A stretch of DNA of 64,000 nt from G963676655 sp963676655. GTDB taxonomy: Bacteria; Verrucomicrobiota; Lentisphaeria; Victivallales; Victivallaceae. The translations under genes were made by a program, and so were the position numbers. Where the stretch lies: positions 372,001-436,000 of the forward strand of contig CAXXKX010000004.1 in assembly GCA_963676655.2 (NCBI GenBank), read 5' to 3'. The notes below the pieces were generated by a model. That model was not told the origin of the DNA and searched no databases. It saw nothing but the letters and a program-made list of their open reading frames with translations. Shown piece after piece: positions 1 through 8,721 of the stretch (its first letter is position 1; the number at the start of each line of letters is the position of its first letter).

Positions 1-1
1 G

Positions 2-625
2 GAAAAGCCTGACCCGCATAATCTCCCGTCCATGGCGATTGATTCCAAAGGTTATATCCATGTAATCCTCGGCGCGCATCATCACCCTTTCAAATACACC
101 CGTTCATTAAAACCTTTGGACATCAACGGCGGTTGGACCAGTCCAGTTTATATCGGCAAACAAAAAACGAAGAGGCGTCAGGGCAGCTATACATATGCCG
201 CATTGTATTGTGATCAAAAAGACAATCTGCATCTTATTTCCCGCTGGGCCGGCAACAGGTATCTTTTCAGACTGGTTTATATGCGGAAGAAACCGGGAGA
301 AAACTGGGAAGAACAGCAATGTCTGGTCGAGCCTTTTCACAATAATTATGCCTGCTGGTATCACAAACTGACTGCTGATCGCAAAGACCGGCTTTTTCTG
401 AAATACAGAACCTATATCAATCATTTTGACCGCAAGACCCTTGAGGCATATGATAAAAAATGGCCGCAGGAGAAAATCAAAGACAAGCAAAGGGGAAAAT
501 GGAGAGGAAATCCACGACACCAAATAGGTAAATTCAAAGTCAAGGCCCATGATCCGGTAATTCTTATGTCAGATGATAACGGACAGACCTGGCGTATCGC
601 CATAACAAAAGATTTTCGGCAATAA
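2..625 (+). CDS. BNR-4 repeat protein, C-terminal part
   Basis: The frame is open to the left edge of the window, so the start is missing; the first visible residues are EKPDPHNLPSMAIDSKGYIH. The motif D-x-HN-x-PS-(M/I)-AID-x-KGYIHV followed by AHHHPFKYTRS is characteristic of the BNR_4 (sialidase-like beta-propeller) family often found with polysaccharide lyases and glycosidases. Further blades show Asp-box-like turns near the end (SDDNGQTWR). The protein probably acts outside the cytoplasm on, or bound to, a polysaccharide, but the signal peptide is not visible and no catalytic residue can be named. The gene is followed by 350 bp without a gene and then a pseudopilin gene on the same strand. 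Confidence 0.75.
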   Translation, partial: EKPDPHNLPSMAIDSKGYIHVILGAHHHPFKYTRSLKPLDINGGWTSPVYIGKQKTKRRQGSYTYAALYCDQKDNLHLISRWAGNRYLFRLVYMRKKPGENWEEQQCLVEPFHNNYACWYHKLTADRKDRLFLKYRTYINHFDRKTLEAYDKKWPQEKIKDKQRGKWRGNPRHQIGKFKVKAHDPVILMSDDNGQTWRIAITKDFRQ

Positions 626-972
626 CCAAATTAACAGGAGAAACGATAGGATAAAGTAAAAGTTTTTGATTCTATGAAAGAACATCTTTAATTTTGATAA
701 AATGTTTATTAGGAATATGTTAAAACGAAAATTATAACTTGAAATTGCTGCTGATACGCTTTACAATTCTATTAGCGCAAGTCATCTCAAATTAATCGAT
801 TGGTCTCGTTTAATGATTTTTGGATGACATACATTATGCAATTAAAAAATTGGAGTTGTGAAACATGACGGAACAAAAACAACAAGACGGTCGCCTGGAA
901 AAGAAATCCATTTTTTTCAGAGGAAGCAGCTTTTTAACAGCAAATTTTTGTAAGACAATAAGGAGAAGAAAA
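626..972. other. AT-rich intergenic region before pseudopilin gene
   Basis: No gene was found. The stretch is AT-rich and presumably holds the promoter of the downstream pseudopilin gene. No convincing -35/-10 pair or terminator hairpin could be assigned. The pseudopilin frame stays open upstream of its start, to an ATG at 865, but that extension does not look like protein and has no ribosome-binding site as good as the AAGGAG at 959. Confidence 0.5.
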
Positions 973-1719
973 ATGCAAAGCAGGAAAAGTTTTACGCTTA
1001 TCGAGCTTCTTGTAGTGATTGCAATTATTGCAATTCTTGCTTCAATGCTATTGCCGGCATTGAATATGGCACGGGAAAAGGCAAAAAGTATCAAATGCCT
1101 GAATAACTTAAAACAGCTGGGTTTGGTAAATGGAGTATATGTTAATGACTTCAACGGTTATCTCCCTCCGTTCAAGCAGGGGACAGACAAAATACGTTGG
1201 GGAGCAACGTTGCTCATTCATGCCGGAATGGGGGCGGATATTCTCTGGTGCGACTCTCTGGTCAATCCGGATTTCCGCAAAGCTTATACTAAAACGATGA
1301 CGGCGGAATATGTTAAGGCTAATCCATCCAGTACGAACTTCAATTATCCGGCCTATACCATGCAAAGACAGTTTTCCGCCACCATTGATATTAATCTTGT
1401 TTGCCTGCCTAAGGTTGGAAAGATCAAAAGTCCATGCGCAACCAATCTCTTTTTTGATGGCGTTGGCATGACCGCAACAGGCGGATTTTATCGCGGATAT
1501 TATATTGGGCGCAATACTTTCTCAACCAGCGGCTCGTGGGCATTGCTTGATAACCGCCATGACCGGAGTACCAATTGCTCATTCATCGACGGTCACGCAA
1601 AAAGTATCATTTCCCAATGCACACTGCCGAGCCGGGCATATACCAGTGATATGAATCCCTATTTATTTGAACCGTTTGCTGCGGTTGTTAATCGATACTT
1701 CTGGGATTGTAATCAGTAA
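973..1719 (+). CDS. Type IV pilin-like protein with H-X9-DG motif
   Basis: The 248-residue protein begins MQSRKS and continues into FTLIELLVVIAIIAILASM, the prepilin leader plus hydrophobic helix with Glu at mature position 5. The helix runs into the usual LLPALNMAREKAKS stretch. The C-terminus carries H-x9-DG (HDRSTNCSFIDGH), which marks the large DUF1559-like pseudopilin family of Planctomycetes and Lentisphaerae. The start at 973 was chosen because AAGGAG lies 7-8 nt upstream and the leader peptide then has normal length. Expected to be processed by a prepilin peptidase and anchored in the inner membrane; the family's function is unknown. The metallophosphoesterase gene starts 8 nt after its stop, suggesting an operon. 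Confidence 0.85.
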   Translation: MQSRKSFTLIELLVVIAIIAILASMLLPALNMAREKAKSIKCLNNLKQLGLVNGVYVNDFNGYLPPFKQGTDKIRWGATLLIHAGMGADILWCDSLVNPDFRKAYTKTMTAEYVKANPSSTNFNYPAYTMQRQFSATIDINLVCLPKVGKIKSPCATNLFFDGVGMTATGGFYRGYYIGRNTFSTSGSWALLDNRHDRSTNCSFIDGHAKSIISQCTLPSRAYTSDMNPYLFEPFAAVVNRYFWDCNQ

Positions 1720-1727
1720 GGAGATTA

Positions 1728-2906
1728 ATGGTTAAAATTTTCGCAAAAATAATTGCAGTTGACTGGGAGCGCGCGCTCTTTGCCTATGATACCCGCCAGG
1801 CCGGATTTGTCGCGGTGGAGTTGACCGCTCCGGACGGCTCGGTGCAAAAATACGGCTCCACGGAAGCCATTGGAACCGGACGGCTCGAACTGGACAAGCT
1901 TAAAGCAGACTGCAATTATTTGGGGCAATTTATCTGGGACGGCGGTAAAACAGATTTCACTTTCGATACATTGCCGCTGCCGCAGGGTAAAATGCTCGGT
2001 GCGTTTTCGGTTATTGCCGATCCTCATTTATCCTGTGGAATGGAAAACCGCAAAGGCCGCTTTTTTATGGAATCGGCAATGCTGCTTCAGGATGTTGTCA
2101 ATCAATGCAACAATCTGCAAAATGATTTTGTTTTATTGCCCGGCGACATTACAAATAAAGGACTTGTGGAGGAATATTCAACCGCACATAAAATTCTGTC
2201 TGGTTTGCAAATGCCTTGCTTTGCGGTGGCGGGAAATCATGATCTGGATGGTGGGGATGAAAAAAAGAATCTCTGGCAATCATGGTTTGGCTACCTTGAA
2301 CATATTCTGGAAACAGAATACGGAATATTCCTCGGGCTGGATACCAGTTCTGGTGTTCTTCCCGCATCAAGCATTGAAATCCTCGAAACTGCGTTGTCCC
2401 GGAAAAAGAAGCTTTTTATTTTTACACATTACCAGCTTTTTGACAATCCTGATATTAACCGCGGAAGTCTTAAGAAAATAGTTGCCAATGCCGCGTCATG
2501 CAATTCCATGCTTGAGAGATTGATGGTCACGCCCGCAATCATCTACGCCGGACACCAGAATATTCCCTCCATTGTATCATGCGGAAATGCCCATCAAATA
2601 AATCTTCCGCAACCGGCCCAGTATCCCTGCGGTTTTACCTATGTCAGATGCTACGCCAACGGCTATTATCACACATTCATGCCGATTGGCAGCGAAGTTC
2701 TGAGACAATACTCCCGCCATGCCGGGAATCAGGCTGTGGTATTTTACAACGAAACGCAATGGGACAGTTCCTATCGCGAAGGAAAATCGCTTAACCAACT
2801 CAACTTTTTTATAAAGGAAAAACATCGTGACCAAAACTCCACTGGCAATCAGCACTACCGTATTCGGACCGGAAACACCAAACAGGAACTTACTACAGTT
2901 TCTTGA
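1728..2906 (+). CDS. Calcineurin-like metallophosphoesterase (paralogue A)
   Basis: This 392-residue protein has an N-terminal FN3/Ig-like domain (about 1-85) and a metallophosphoesterase domain. The metal-site motifs are D98-x-H100 (ADPH), GD at 139-140, GNHD at 169-172, TH near 233 and GH at 275-276. No signal peptide is apparent. The start has AAGGAG immediately upstream (1719-1724). It is a clear paralogue of the protein at 11117-12205: both begin with (I/V)DWERA, share ENRKGR(F/L)F(M/V)ESA and end with a YR(E/V)G(K/R)SL-x-x-x-NFFI segment. Paralogue A has about 25 extra C-terminal residues, which read through the first 80 bases of the next gene. Substrate unknown; the company of sugar-processing genes suggests a phosphodiester or phosphosugar. 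Confidence 0.85.
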   Translation: MVKIFAKIIAVDWERALFAYDTRQAGFVAVELTAPDGSVQKYGSTEAIGTGRLELDKLKADCNYLGQFIWDGGKTDFTFDTLPLPQGKMLGAFSVIADPHLSCGMENRKGRFFMESAMLLQDVVNQCNNLQNDFVLLPGDITNKGLVEEYSTAHKILSGLQMPCFAVAGNHDLDGGDEKKNLWQSWFGYLEHILETEYGIFLGLDTSSGVLPASSIEILETALSRKKKLFIFTHYQLFDNPDINRGSLKKIVANAASCNSMLERLMVTPAIIYAGHQNIPSIVSCGNAHQINLPQPAQYPCGFTYVRCYANGYYHTFMPIGSEVLRQYSRHAGNQAVVFYNETQWDSSYREGKSLNQLNFFIKEKHRDQNSTGNQHYRIRTGNTKQELTTVS

Positions 2907-3618
2907 CATTATTCAACAGGCCGGTTTTTTAAGTATCGAACTATCCCGCAAACATTTTAACATTGCCGAACGGGCGGAGCAAATAAAGGCCACAGGTTTG
3001 CAAGTCTGGGCGATTCATGGAATTCTCGGGGGAGGGGCTGTCAGCTCTGACGAAGCAATTCGTCCCAAGGCCGTTGCGGATGAAATAGCTAATATGGAAG
3101 ATACCGCGATGTTTGCTCCATGTCCTTATGTCGTTCACTATCTGGACCGCTTCAATGATCCGGTTTGCGGCAAAAATTTCCGGCGCAGCATCGAAGATAT
3201 TTATACCCGGTCATCACAACTTGGTTTTGATTTGGCAATTGAAACCGCGCCGTATAAACCGCAGCAGAATGAGCGCTATCCAAACAGTCGGGAAATCGCT
3301 GATTTTGTTCGCTCGTTTAATGCTCCGGACCTGAATATGACGGTCGATATAAACCATTCCAACCTGAATGAAGATCTGGAAGACGTTTGCAGGAACTGTC
3401 GCGGACTCATCAGCAACGTTCATATTTCCGACAACCATGGCGACTGGGAGGATCATTTGCCGCCGGGAGAAGGCATAATTGACCTGCGCGGAACTTTTGC
3501 GGCGCTGCGGGAAAACGGCTATACCGGTCCGTGCAATATCGAAATTCATTTGCCGGATTTCCCAACCCGTGAAACTTTGGAAAAAGTTCGCCTTGATGTA
3601 GAAAACATCCTGAACTGA
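2827..3618 (+). CDS. Sugar phosphate isomerase/epimerase-like TIM barrel
   Basis: A 263-residue AP-endonuclease-2-type TIM barrel (xylose isomerase-like superfamily). The expected metal ligands appear at E139 (AIETAP), D174 with H177 (TVDINH), H199 (NVHISDNHGDW) and E239 (NIEIH). The start is GTG at 2827 with AAGGAAA upstream (2815), so the gene overlaps the end of the metallophosphoesterase gene by 80 bp in another frame. Such proteins isomerise or epimerise free or phosphorylated sugars or inositols. The exact substrate cannot be read from the sequence. Probably translated from the same mRNA as the two preceding genes. Confidence 0.85.
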   Translation: MTKTPLAISTTVFGPETPNRNLLQFLDIIQQAGFLSIELSRKHFNIAERAEQIKATGLQVWAIHGILGGGAVSSDEAIRPKAVADEIANMEDTAMFAPCPYVVHYLDRFNDPVCGKNFRRSIEDIYTRSSQLGFDLAIETAPYKPQQNERYPNSREIADFVRSFNAPDLNMTVDINHSNLNEDLEDVCRNCRGLISNVHISDNHGDWEDHLPPGEGIIDLRGTFAALRENGYTGPCNIEIHLPDFPTRETLEKVRLDVENILN

Positions 3619-3676
3619 CTTCTAAAATAGTCACTAGCTTTATTTGCAAGCTAAAAAAATTATTAATTATATCGAA

Positions 3677-3838
3677 CCGAGTCGTACTCGGACGCGATCC
3701 AACGGCGGAACGTTGGTCGCCATAGGCGAAATTGAGCAACGCGTATTGGCGAACTTGTTCGCCGCAGTATATTCAACTCATCTGAAGCGATGTAGTTGGA
3801 AAAGCGATTTGAGCTTTTACAATTACGTTTGAGCGTAA
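3677..3838. repeat. Cluster of five short perfect hairpins
   Basis: Within the gene-free stretch 3619-3992 five inverted repeats follow one another: CCGAGT/ACTCGG (3677-3691), CCAACG/CGTTGG (3699-3716), TCGCC/GGCGA (3717-3729), GGCGAAC/GTTCGCC (3748-3763) and TTACG/CGTAA (3823-3838). The GATCC-arm-GGCG layout at 3697-3708 resembles the inner hairpin of the REPIN-like element at 33528-33696. It may be a relative of that element or a structured RNA. No terminator-type T-run follows any of the stems on the + strand. Confidence 0.6.
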
Positions 3839-3992
3839 GATGCACGCAGGATTAGCCTTGTGAACAACGTGACGCATCATTAAGCAAAGTCCAAAAACAT
3901 TAAAAGAGTAGATAACGCTGATTGAAAAAGACATGCTTCCGCTGTATAATCAAATCAAAACTAGGATAATTTACAAGCGGAGTATTGCGATA

Positions 3993-5576
3993 ATGTTAAA
4001 GATGTTATCTGTGTTGGGTTTGATTTGTGTCTGCGGCGTAACGAACGCGGAAAAAGTTGAAAAGTTCAAGGTCGGGACAAAACATCTCCTGTCGCCGTAT
4101 TTGCTGGGGATTCACCACAATGTCGGCAACAAGATCGGCAAAAATATTGTTTATAATTCACCGGAAACTATTGCCTTTTTAGGGAATATGAATTTACAAA
4201 TTATTCGTGGCCCCAGCGGGACCGGTGGCAATTATTTTCTTTGGAAACGCGGAGCGATTATGACTCCCAATGACCCGATGTATAAGAAATATTACGGCGA
4301 ATGGTCCTGCGCTCTGGTGAGAAACGCGAAAAAAGATCCGCCTTTGACGGTTGAAGATATTTATCATACCGCGGCTTTACTGGACGTGCCGTATTGTTTC
4401 AACCTGAATATAGTTTCTCAGGATGCCGATAATATTTACGAGCTGGTCAAAAAAGCCTCAAGCTTAAGTAAGAAACAGCTCTTTTTCGAGCTTGGCAACG
4501 AATTTTACAGTATTCACTTCAAACACGTCTTCCCGACCGTTCGCGACTATATTAAACGCGGCCGTCTGATCAGCAAAGCCATCAAACGGGCCGATCCTCA
4601 AGCTAAAGTCGGGGTTGTCGGCTTCAATCCGGTTTTGTATCAGCGGATCATCCGCGATCCGAACAATTACAAAAAGTCGGATAAAGAGGACTGGGAATTT
4701 ACTCAGGCCGGGCGGGTGGCTAAATGGGCCGCGACCATTGCCGCCGAACCGGATTTTTACGACGCGGTAATCATTCATTATTACAACCGGGTGCGCAAAC
4801 TTGAGCCGTTCGATACTCCGGATAAACTGATGAACCATTTTTACGCTGAAAACGCTTTTTTCTCGGAATCAATGCACCAGGAGGCAAAGCGTTTTCCCGG
4901 CAAAGAGTTCTGGCTTACCGAATGGGGCATTATGAACGTACCGGTACTGAGAGCCAAAGGAAAACAGCAGGATGCCTATATGATCAATAAATCGCCTGCG
5001 TTCGCGGTTGTTATCGGCGATCTGCTTTGCCGGATGAGTCGTGATCCGAACATAACTCTCAGCACCTACCATTCATCGATTAGCGCCAACGGTTTCGGCG
5101 CAATGCAGCGAATCAAGACCGGCAAGGATGCGGGAAAGCTGACTGCGCTGCCGGTTTTTCACCTTTTTAAGGCATTGGGTAGAATGTTTAAAGAATGCGA
5201 TACTTTTTATGCATTGCAGCCGGTTGACAAGTCTGACGTGATTGAACGGCAATTGACCGGACTCAAGCGTAAAGTCAAATACAGTCCGGTCGGAGCCTTC
5301 GGCTACGGGACAGCATCCGGAATGACCCATGCGGTTCTGATTAACCGGACGGCACAACCCCGAACCATTGGAATTCCAGGTTACATAGCCGGTTTCAGCT
5401 GGGTTTACGGAACCGATTTGTTTCCGGACGGCTATCTCAAACGGACCGTTAAATGGACCGAGCCGGCGGTCAACAACATTGAGCCGAAATCGTTCCGGCA
5501 GTCAACTCCGCAACGTTTGATCACGTTAAAACCTTTTGAAATGCGCATCGTCAGATTAACTGAAACTTCTAAGTAA
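3993..5576 (+). CDS. Secreted clan-A glycoside hydrolase-like protein
   Basis: With the ATG at 3993 (GGAG 10 nt upstream) the 527-residue product starts with a signal peptide (MLKMLSVLGLICVCGVTNAEK); an upstream ATG at 3933 would put 20 charged residues before it and is less likely. Two motifs fit a retaining TIM-barrel glycosidase of the GH-A clan: FFELGNEFY (Asn-Glu, E170 as acid/base) and FWLTEWGI (E310 as nucleophile). The layout resembles the GH39/GH51/GH79 type, but the exact family was not recognised. The C-terminal 100 residues look like a beta-sandwich (GMTHAVLINRT...). It probably acts in the periplasm or outside the cell on a plant-type polysaccharide. Confidence 0.65.
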   Translation: MLKMLSVLGLICVCGVTNAEKVEKFKVGTKHLLSPYLLGIHHNVGNKIGKNIVYNSPETIAFLGNMNLQIIRGPSGTGGNYFLWKRGAIMTPNDPMYKKYYGEWSCALVRNAKKDPPLTVEDIYHTAALLDVPYCFNLNIVSQDADNIYELVKKASSLSKKQLFFELGNEFYSIHFKHVFPTVRDYIKRGRLISKAIKRADPQAKVGVVGFNPVLYQRIIRDPNNYKKSDKEDWEFTQAGRVAKWAATIAAEPDFYDAVIIHYYNRVRKLEPFDTPDKLMNHFYAENAFFSESMHQEAKRFPGKEFWLTEWGIMNVPVLRAKGKQQDAYMINKSPAFAVVIGDLLCRMSRDPNITLSTYHSSISANGFGAMQRIKTGKDAGKLTALPVFHLFKALGRMFKECDTFYALQPVDKSDVIERQLTGLKRKVKYSPVGAFGYGTASGMTHAVLINRTAQPRTIGIPGYIAGFSWVYGTDLFPDGYLKRTVKWTEPAVNNIEPKSFRQSTPQRLITLKPFEMRIVRLTETSK

Positions 5577-5577
5577 T

Positions 5578-5811
5578 TTACTTGAACTCAAGGCAGAAAA
5601 TCGCGTTTGACGGCATATCGAAGGTTAATTCAAGCGATTTGTCATTGATTTTTAACTGGTTGAACGGTTCTGCCTTGATTCGGTTGGCATTGCGCAAAAT
5701 CTTATTTGTCTGCGATGATATTTCCGGCTTGCCCAGTGTCAGCCATTTGGTGTAAGAGTTCGCGTGATCCGCATCCACTTCCGAGATTGCGCGATGTAAT
5801 TTCTTCTTCAT
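5578..5811 (-). pseudogene. Remnant: C-terminal part of a GH39 beta-xylosidase-like gene
   Basis: The 77-codon frame encodes a peptide whose H-x-N-x-YT-x-W block (DHANSYTKWLTLGKPE) and final beta-strands (SLELTFDMPSNAIFCLEF) resemble the C-terminal end of GH39 xylan beta-xylosidases. The catalytic TIM barrel is missing; an in-frame stop lies just upstream of the ATG. It ends 1 bp from the convergent glycosidase gene. Most likely a decayed fragment, though a translated small protein cannot be excluded (AGGGG next to the ATG). Confidence 0.5.
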
Positions 5812-5940
5812 CCCCTGTCACTCGATCGAAAGCTTAACATTTGTGATTGCGGACTTTGAAAAAAAATTCAGAAAAATGGAACAATATAAAATTTGGGGGT
5901 GTCGGAAATAATATAAGGACACGGACAGCCCATCAAACAT

Positions 5941-5964
5941 AAGGAGGTGGATATGAAATTGTAG
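5941..5964 (+). other. Strong Shine-Dalgarno with three-codon mini-ORF
   Basis: AAGGAGGTGG (5941-5950) is followed at once by ATG AAA TTG TAG (5953-5964). It sits about 100 bp upstream of the secreted protein gene at 6058 in its likely 5' leader. It may be a degenerate gene start, a leader peptide or a ribosome-binding mRNA-stabilising site. Confidence 0.35.
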
Positions 5965-6057
5965 CGGCTTCAGGCAAACTCATTTATTGACGGTTATTGA
6001 TGTTCATATTGATAACCTGAAACTTCCAGAAAAAACAATCTTAACAGGAGATCTACC

Positions 6058-6600
6058 ATGATTACCAACAGATTTAAAATGATGTTTGCAACTGCCGCTG
6101 TTTTTGCCATAAGCGCAGCTTCATTCGCCGCAAGTGAAACCTTCAATGTTCATACCCGGGTGGGGAACGGATTTCACATGTATTCGACAGTTACGTTGTC
6201 GTCCGATGGCACAGTTAAAGGACAGACCCAGTTGAAAAACTGGAATAATGTCAAGGGATTCACTGGCGGAGTGTTCGTGGTGGCTTTGGATAAAAGTAAT
6301 AACGCGGTTTATACCACTGAAGTAAAAAGCTACGGTATCAATGCCGCGTTCTTCAAAAAGTATCGAACCAGAAATGTTACCTGGACGACAGAAATTCCGG
6401 AAGAATATCTTGTCAAGACTGAAAAGATTGCAGTCATGCAGGTTCACAATCCGACATACCGGGTGGCTAACTGGATAAAGGCCAATAAGGATCTTATCAT
6501 CAGCCATGCCCGGAGTATTGCCGAAATCGTAAAGAGCATTAAAAACAACGAGTTCACAGCCGAAGACGCTATGGAAATCGTTGACTCTCACCTTAAATAA
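6058..6600 (+). CDS. Secreted protein of unknown function
   Basis: The 180-residue product has a clear signal peptide (MFATAAVFAISAASFAA, with an N-terminal MITNRFKM) and a mature part of about 155 residues with no recognised family. The middle (GNGFHMYSTVTLSSDGTVKGQTQ) reads as alternating beta-strands, and the last 45 residues as two helices. The start has AGGAG 8-9 nt upstream. It stands alone between divergent or convergent neighbours and ends at a strong terminator, which suggests a highly expressed single-gene transcript. Likely periplasmic or extracellular. Confidence 0.7.
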   Translation: MITNRFKMMFATAAVFAISAASFAASETFNVHTRVGNGFHMYSTVTLSSDGTVKGQTQLKNWNNVKGFTGGVFVVALDKSNNAVYTTEVKSYGINAAFFKKYRTRNVTWTTEIPEEYLVKTEKIAVMQVHNPTYRVANWIKANKDLIISHARSIAEIVKSIKNNEFTAEDAMEIVDSHLK

Positions 6601-6621
6601 CAAAACAAATTAAGGAGCAAT

Positions 6622-6657
6622 GCCAGCGGTCGGCTCATGCCGGCCGCCGGCCTTTTT
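6622..6657 (+). terminator. Rho-independent terminator of the secreted protein gene
   Basis: A 13-bp stem (6622-6634 with 6639-6651; 12 of 13 positions pair, counting one G-U) with a TCAT loop is followed by CTTTTT (6652-6657). It begins 21 bp after the stop codon. Confidence 0.9.
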
Positions 6658-6781
6658 AGCATTCAATACTTTTAATAAATAATCAATAACTGATTTGGTA
6701 TATTAGCGTTAACTGTTTATTGACAATATGTTGTGTTTTTTTGTTTTGCGGTTTTTTGTCGAGATGGCAGGGGGGATATGA

Positions 6782-7492
6782 TTAGAATTGTAATTCCAAC
6801 TGAGTCGTTTCACTGAGTTCCCAGTCGATTTCCGATTGTTTGTTCTCTTTCAGGAATTGATTGACTTTGGAAAACGGGCGACTGCCGAAAAAACCGCGAT
6901 AGGAGGATAGCGGCGACGGATGGGCCGCTTCAATGATCAGATGTTTGTCCTGATCGATTAACGCCGTCTTTTTGGCGGCCGGTCCGCCCCATAGAATGAA
7001 ACAGACCGGCTCGTCTTTGGTATTGACGGCGCGAATTACGGCGTCGGTGAATTTTTCCCAGCCTTTTTTGCGATGGGAGTTTGCCTGATGAGCCCGGACC
7101 GTCAAGACGGTGTTTAACAGCAGAACGCCTTGCCTGGCCCATTTCTCCAGACAGCCGTGTTCCGCCGCCGGAACTTGCAGGTCGTCTTCCAGCTCTTTGT
7201 AAATATTGCGTAATGACGGTGGAATCTTGATTCCGCGTCTGACCGAAAACGCCAGGCCGTGGGCCTGATTGTCGTCGTGATAGGGGTCCTGGCCGAGAAT
7301 AACCACCCGGACTTTATCGTACGGCGTTAATGCCATTGCCGAAAAAATCTCATTTTCCGGCGGGAACACCTGTTCATTCGCCATTTCCGGGTCAAGAAAC
7401 TCTTCCAGTTCTTTGAAAGAATCGGTCGAAATCGCGTCTTCCAGATGAGCGCGCCAGTCTGCGGGTATTAAGTGGGCCAAATCCATAATCAA
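6782..7492 (-). CDS. ung: Uracil-DNA glycosylase
   Basis: A 236-residue family-1 UDG, the normal length. The water-activating loop is GQDPYHD (67-73, Asp69 catalytic) and the minor-groove loop is HPSPLS (191-196, His191). It removes uracil from DNA as the first step of base excision repair. The ATG overlaps the end of argJ by 4 bp, so it is the last gene of the argJ-containing operon on the - strand. Confidence 0.97.
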   Translation of the reverse strand: MIMDLAHLIPADWRAHLEDAISTDSFKELEEFLDPEMANEQVFPPENEIFSAMALTPYDKVRVVILGQDPYHDDNQAHGLAFSVRRGIKIPPSLRNIYKELEDDLQVPAAEHGCLEKWARQGVLLLNTVLTVRAHQANSHRKKGWEKFTDAVIRAVNTKDEPVCFILWGGPAAKKTALIDQDKHLIIEAAHPSPLSSYRGFFGSRPFSKVNQFLKENKQSEIDWELSETTQLELQF

Positions 7493-8721
7493 GTATGATA
7501 TTCCGCGTTGATCTTCACATATTCATACGAAATATCATTGGTCCAGACCCAGTAGTCAAAATCCCCCGCGTTCAGATTGATATTGATTGAAAATTCTCCA
7601 GCCTGCAATTCCTGGGCCAGTACCGCTTCCGGGGTTCCGGCGTCGCCGCCGTCCCGGACTACCGGTTTGTCATTGTAATCGATGGTTACTTTGTCGGGAT
7701 CGAATGACGCGCCTGAATAGCCGATGGCCGCGACTACCCGGCCCCAGTTTGGATCGCAGCCGAACCAGGCGGTTTTGCACAAGAGCGAATTGGCAATAGC
7801 TTCGGCGCACAGCTTGGCGTCGGCTTGAGATTCCGCTCCTTTGATATTGATGGTAACGAACTTTGTCACGCCTTCGCCATCCAGGACCATTTCACGCGCC
7901 AACTGTTGGCACAGCGCGGTCAACGCGGCGGAAAACAACTCAATTTCCTCTTCAGATTCAACCTTCAGTCCGGAAAATCCGTTAGCAAACATCAAGGTGG
8001 TGTCGTTGGTGCTCATATCGCCATCAATATTGATACGATTATATGAGGCATCGACCGCTTTGAAAAGCATCTTGTTCAATAAATCTGCTTCGATTTCCGC
8101 GTCAGTGGTCAAATAGCACAGCATGGTGGCGTGCAATGCGGCCATTTGCGGGTCGATCATCCCGGCGCCCTTGGTGGTGCCGCCGATGGTTACCAGGCCA
8201 CCGCCAATTGGAACCGCTACCGCCGCTGATTTCGGCACGGTGTCAGTTGTCATAATGGCGTTCGCGGCGACCTTGCCGCCTTCATAGTTCAACGCGGCGG
8301 CGGCTTTGGTAATTCCGGCGGAGATTGTATCCATCGGCATATTCACCCCGATCCGGCCTGTGGATGAAACAAAAAATTCATCCGCGTTGGCGGAGCCGAC
8401 AGCATCAGCGGTCAACGCGCACATGGTTTCGGCGTCCTTGAGTCCCTGGGCTCCGGTACAGGCATTGGCGTTGCCGCTGTTGACGATAACCCCGCGCATC
8501 GGTTTGCCGGCGGCAATGCGTTTCTGACAGATCCGGACCGGAGCGGCGGCGAACTTGCAGGTGGTAAAAGTTCCGGCGGCGGTGGCGGGAACGTCTGAGA
8601 CGATCAGCGCCATATCCGGTTTACCGCTGCGTTTGAGTCCGGCAGTTATTCCTGCGGCTTTGAACCCGACGGGCGAAGTCACGCTGCCGTCGACGACGAA
8701 TTTGAATTTATTTTCAGGCAT
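7489..8721 (-). CDS. argJ: Bifunctional glutamate N-acetyltransferase / ornithine acetyltransferase
   Basis: ArgJ transfers the acetyl group from N-acetylornithine to glutamate in the cyclic arginine pathway. The conserved TKGAGMI motif precedes the autocleavage region, here LHATMLCYLTTDA, with Thr as the expected new N-terminus of the beta chain. The A-T site sits four residues later than in the common NMATML spelling. The ATG at 8721 (410 residues) overlaps queF by 8 bp; an ATG at 8751 would give 420 residues and a 38-bp overlap, and neither has a decisive ribosome-binding site. The C-terminus SYEYVKINAEYHT fits the family. Coupled to ung downstream. Confidence 0.95.
   Translation of the reverse strand: MPENKFKFVVDGSVTSPVGFKAAGITAGLKRSGKPDMALIVSDVPATAAGTFTTCKFAAAPVRICQKRIAAGKPMRGVIVNSGNANACTGAQGLKDAETMCALTADAVGSANADEFFVSSTGRIGVNMPMDTISAGITKAAAALNYEGGKVAANAIMTTDTVPKSAAVAVPIGGGLVTIGGTTKGAGMIDPQMAALHATMLCYLTTDAEIEADLLNKMLFKAVDASYNRINIDGDMSTNDTTLMFANGFSGLKVESEEEIELFSAALTALCQQLAREMVLDGEGVTKFVTINIKGAESQADAKLCAEAIANSLLCKTAWFGCDPNWGRVVAAIGYSGASFDPDKVTIDYNDKPVVRDGGDAGTPEAVLAQELQAGEFSININLNAGDFDYWVWTNDISYEYVKINAEYHT

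Noticed and set aside
865..972. N-terminal extension of the first pseudopilin to the ATG at 865
   Set aside because: It would place 36 residues before the prepilin leader; the ATG at 973 has a good ribosome-binding site and a standard leader.
3635..3653. TAGCTT/AAGCTA hairpin after the TIM-barrel gene as a terminator
   Set aside because: It is followed by A's rather than T's on the coding strand.
3644..3832. 62-codon frame over the hairpin cluster
   Set aside because: The sequence is explained by inverted repeats; the peptide has no ribosome-binding site or protein character.
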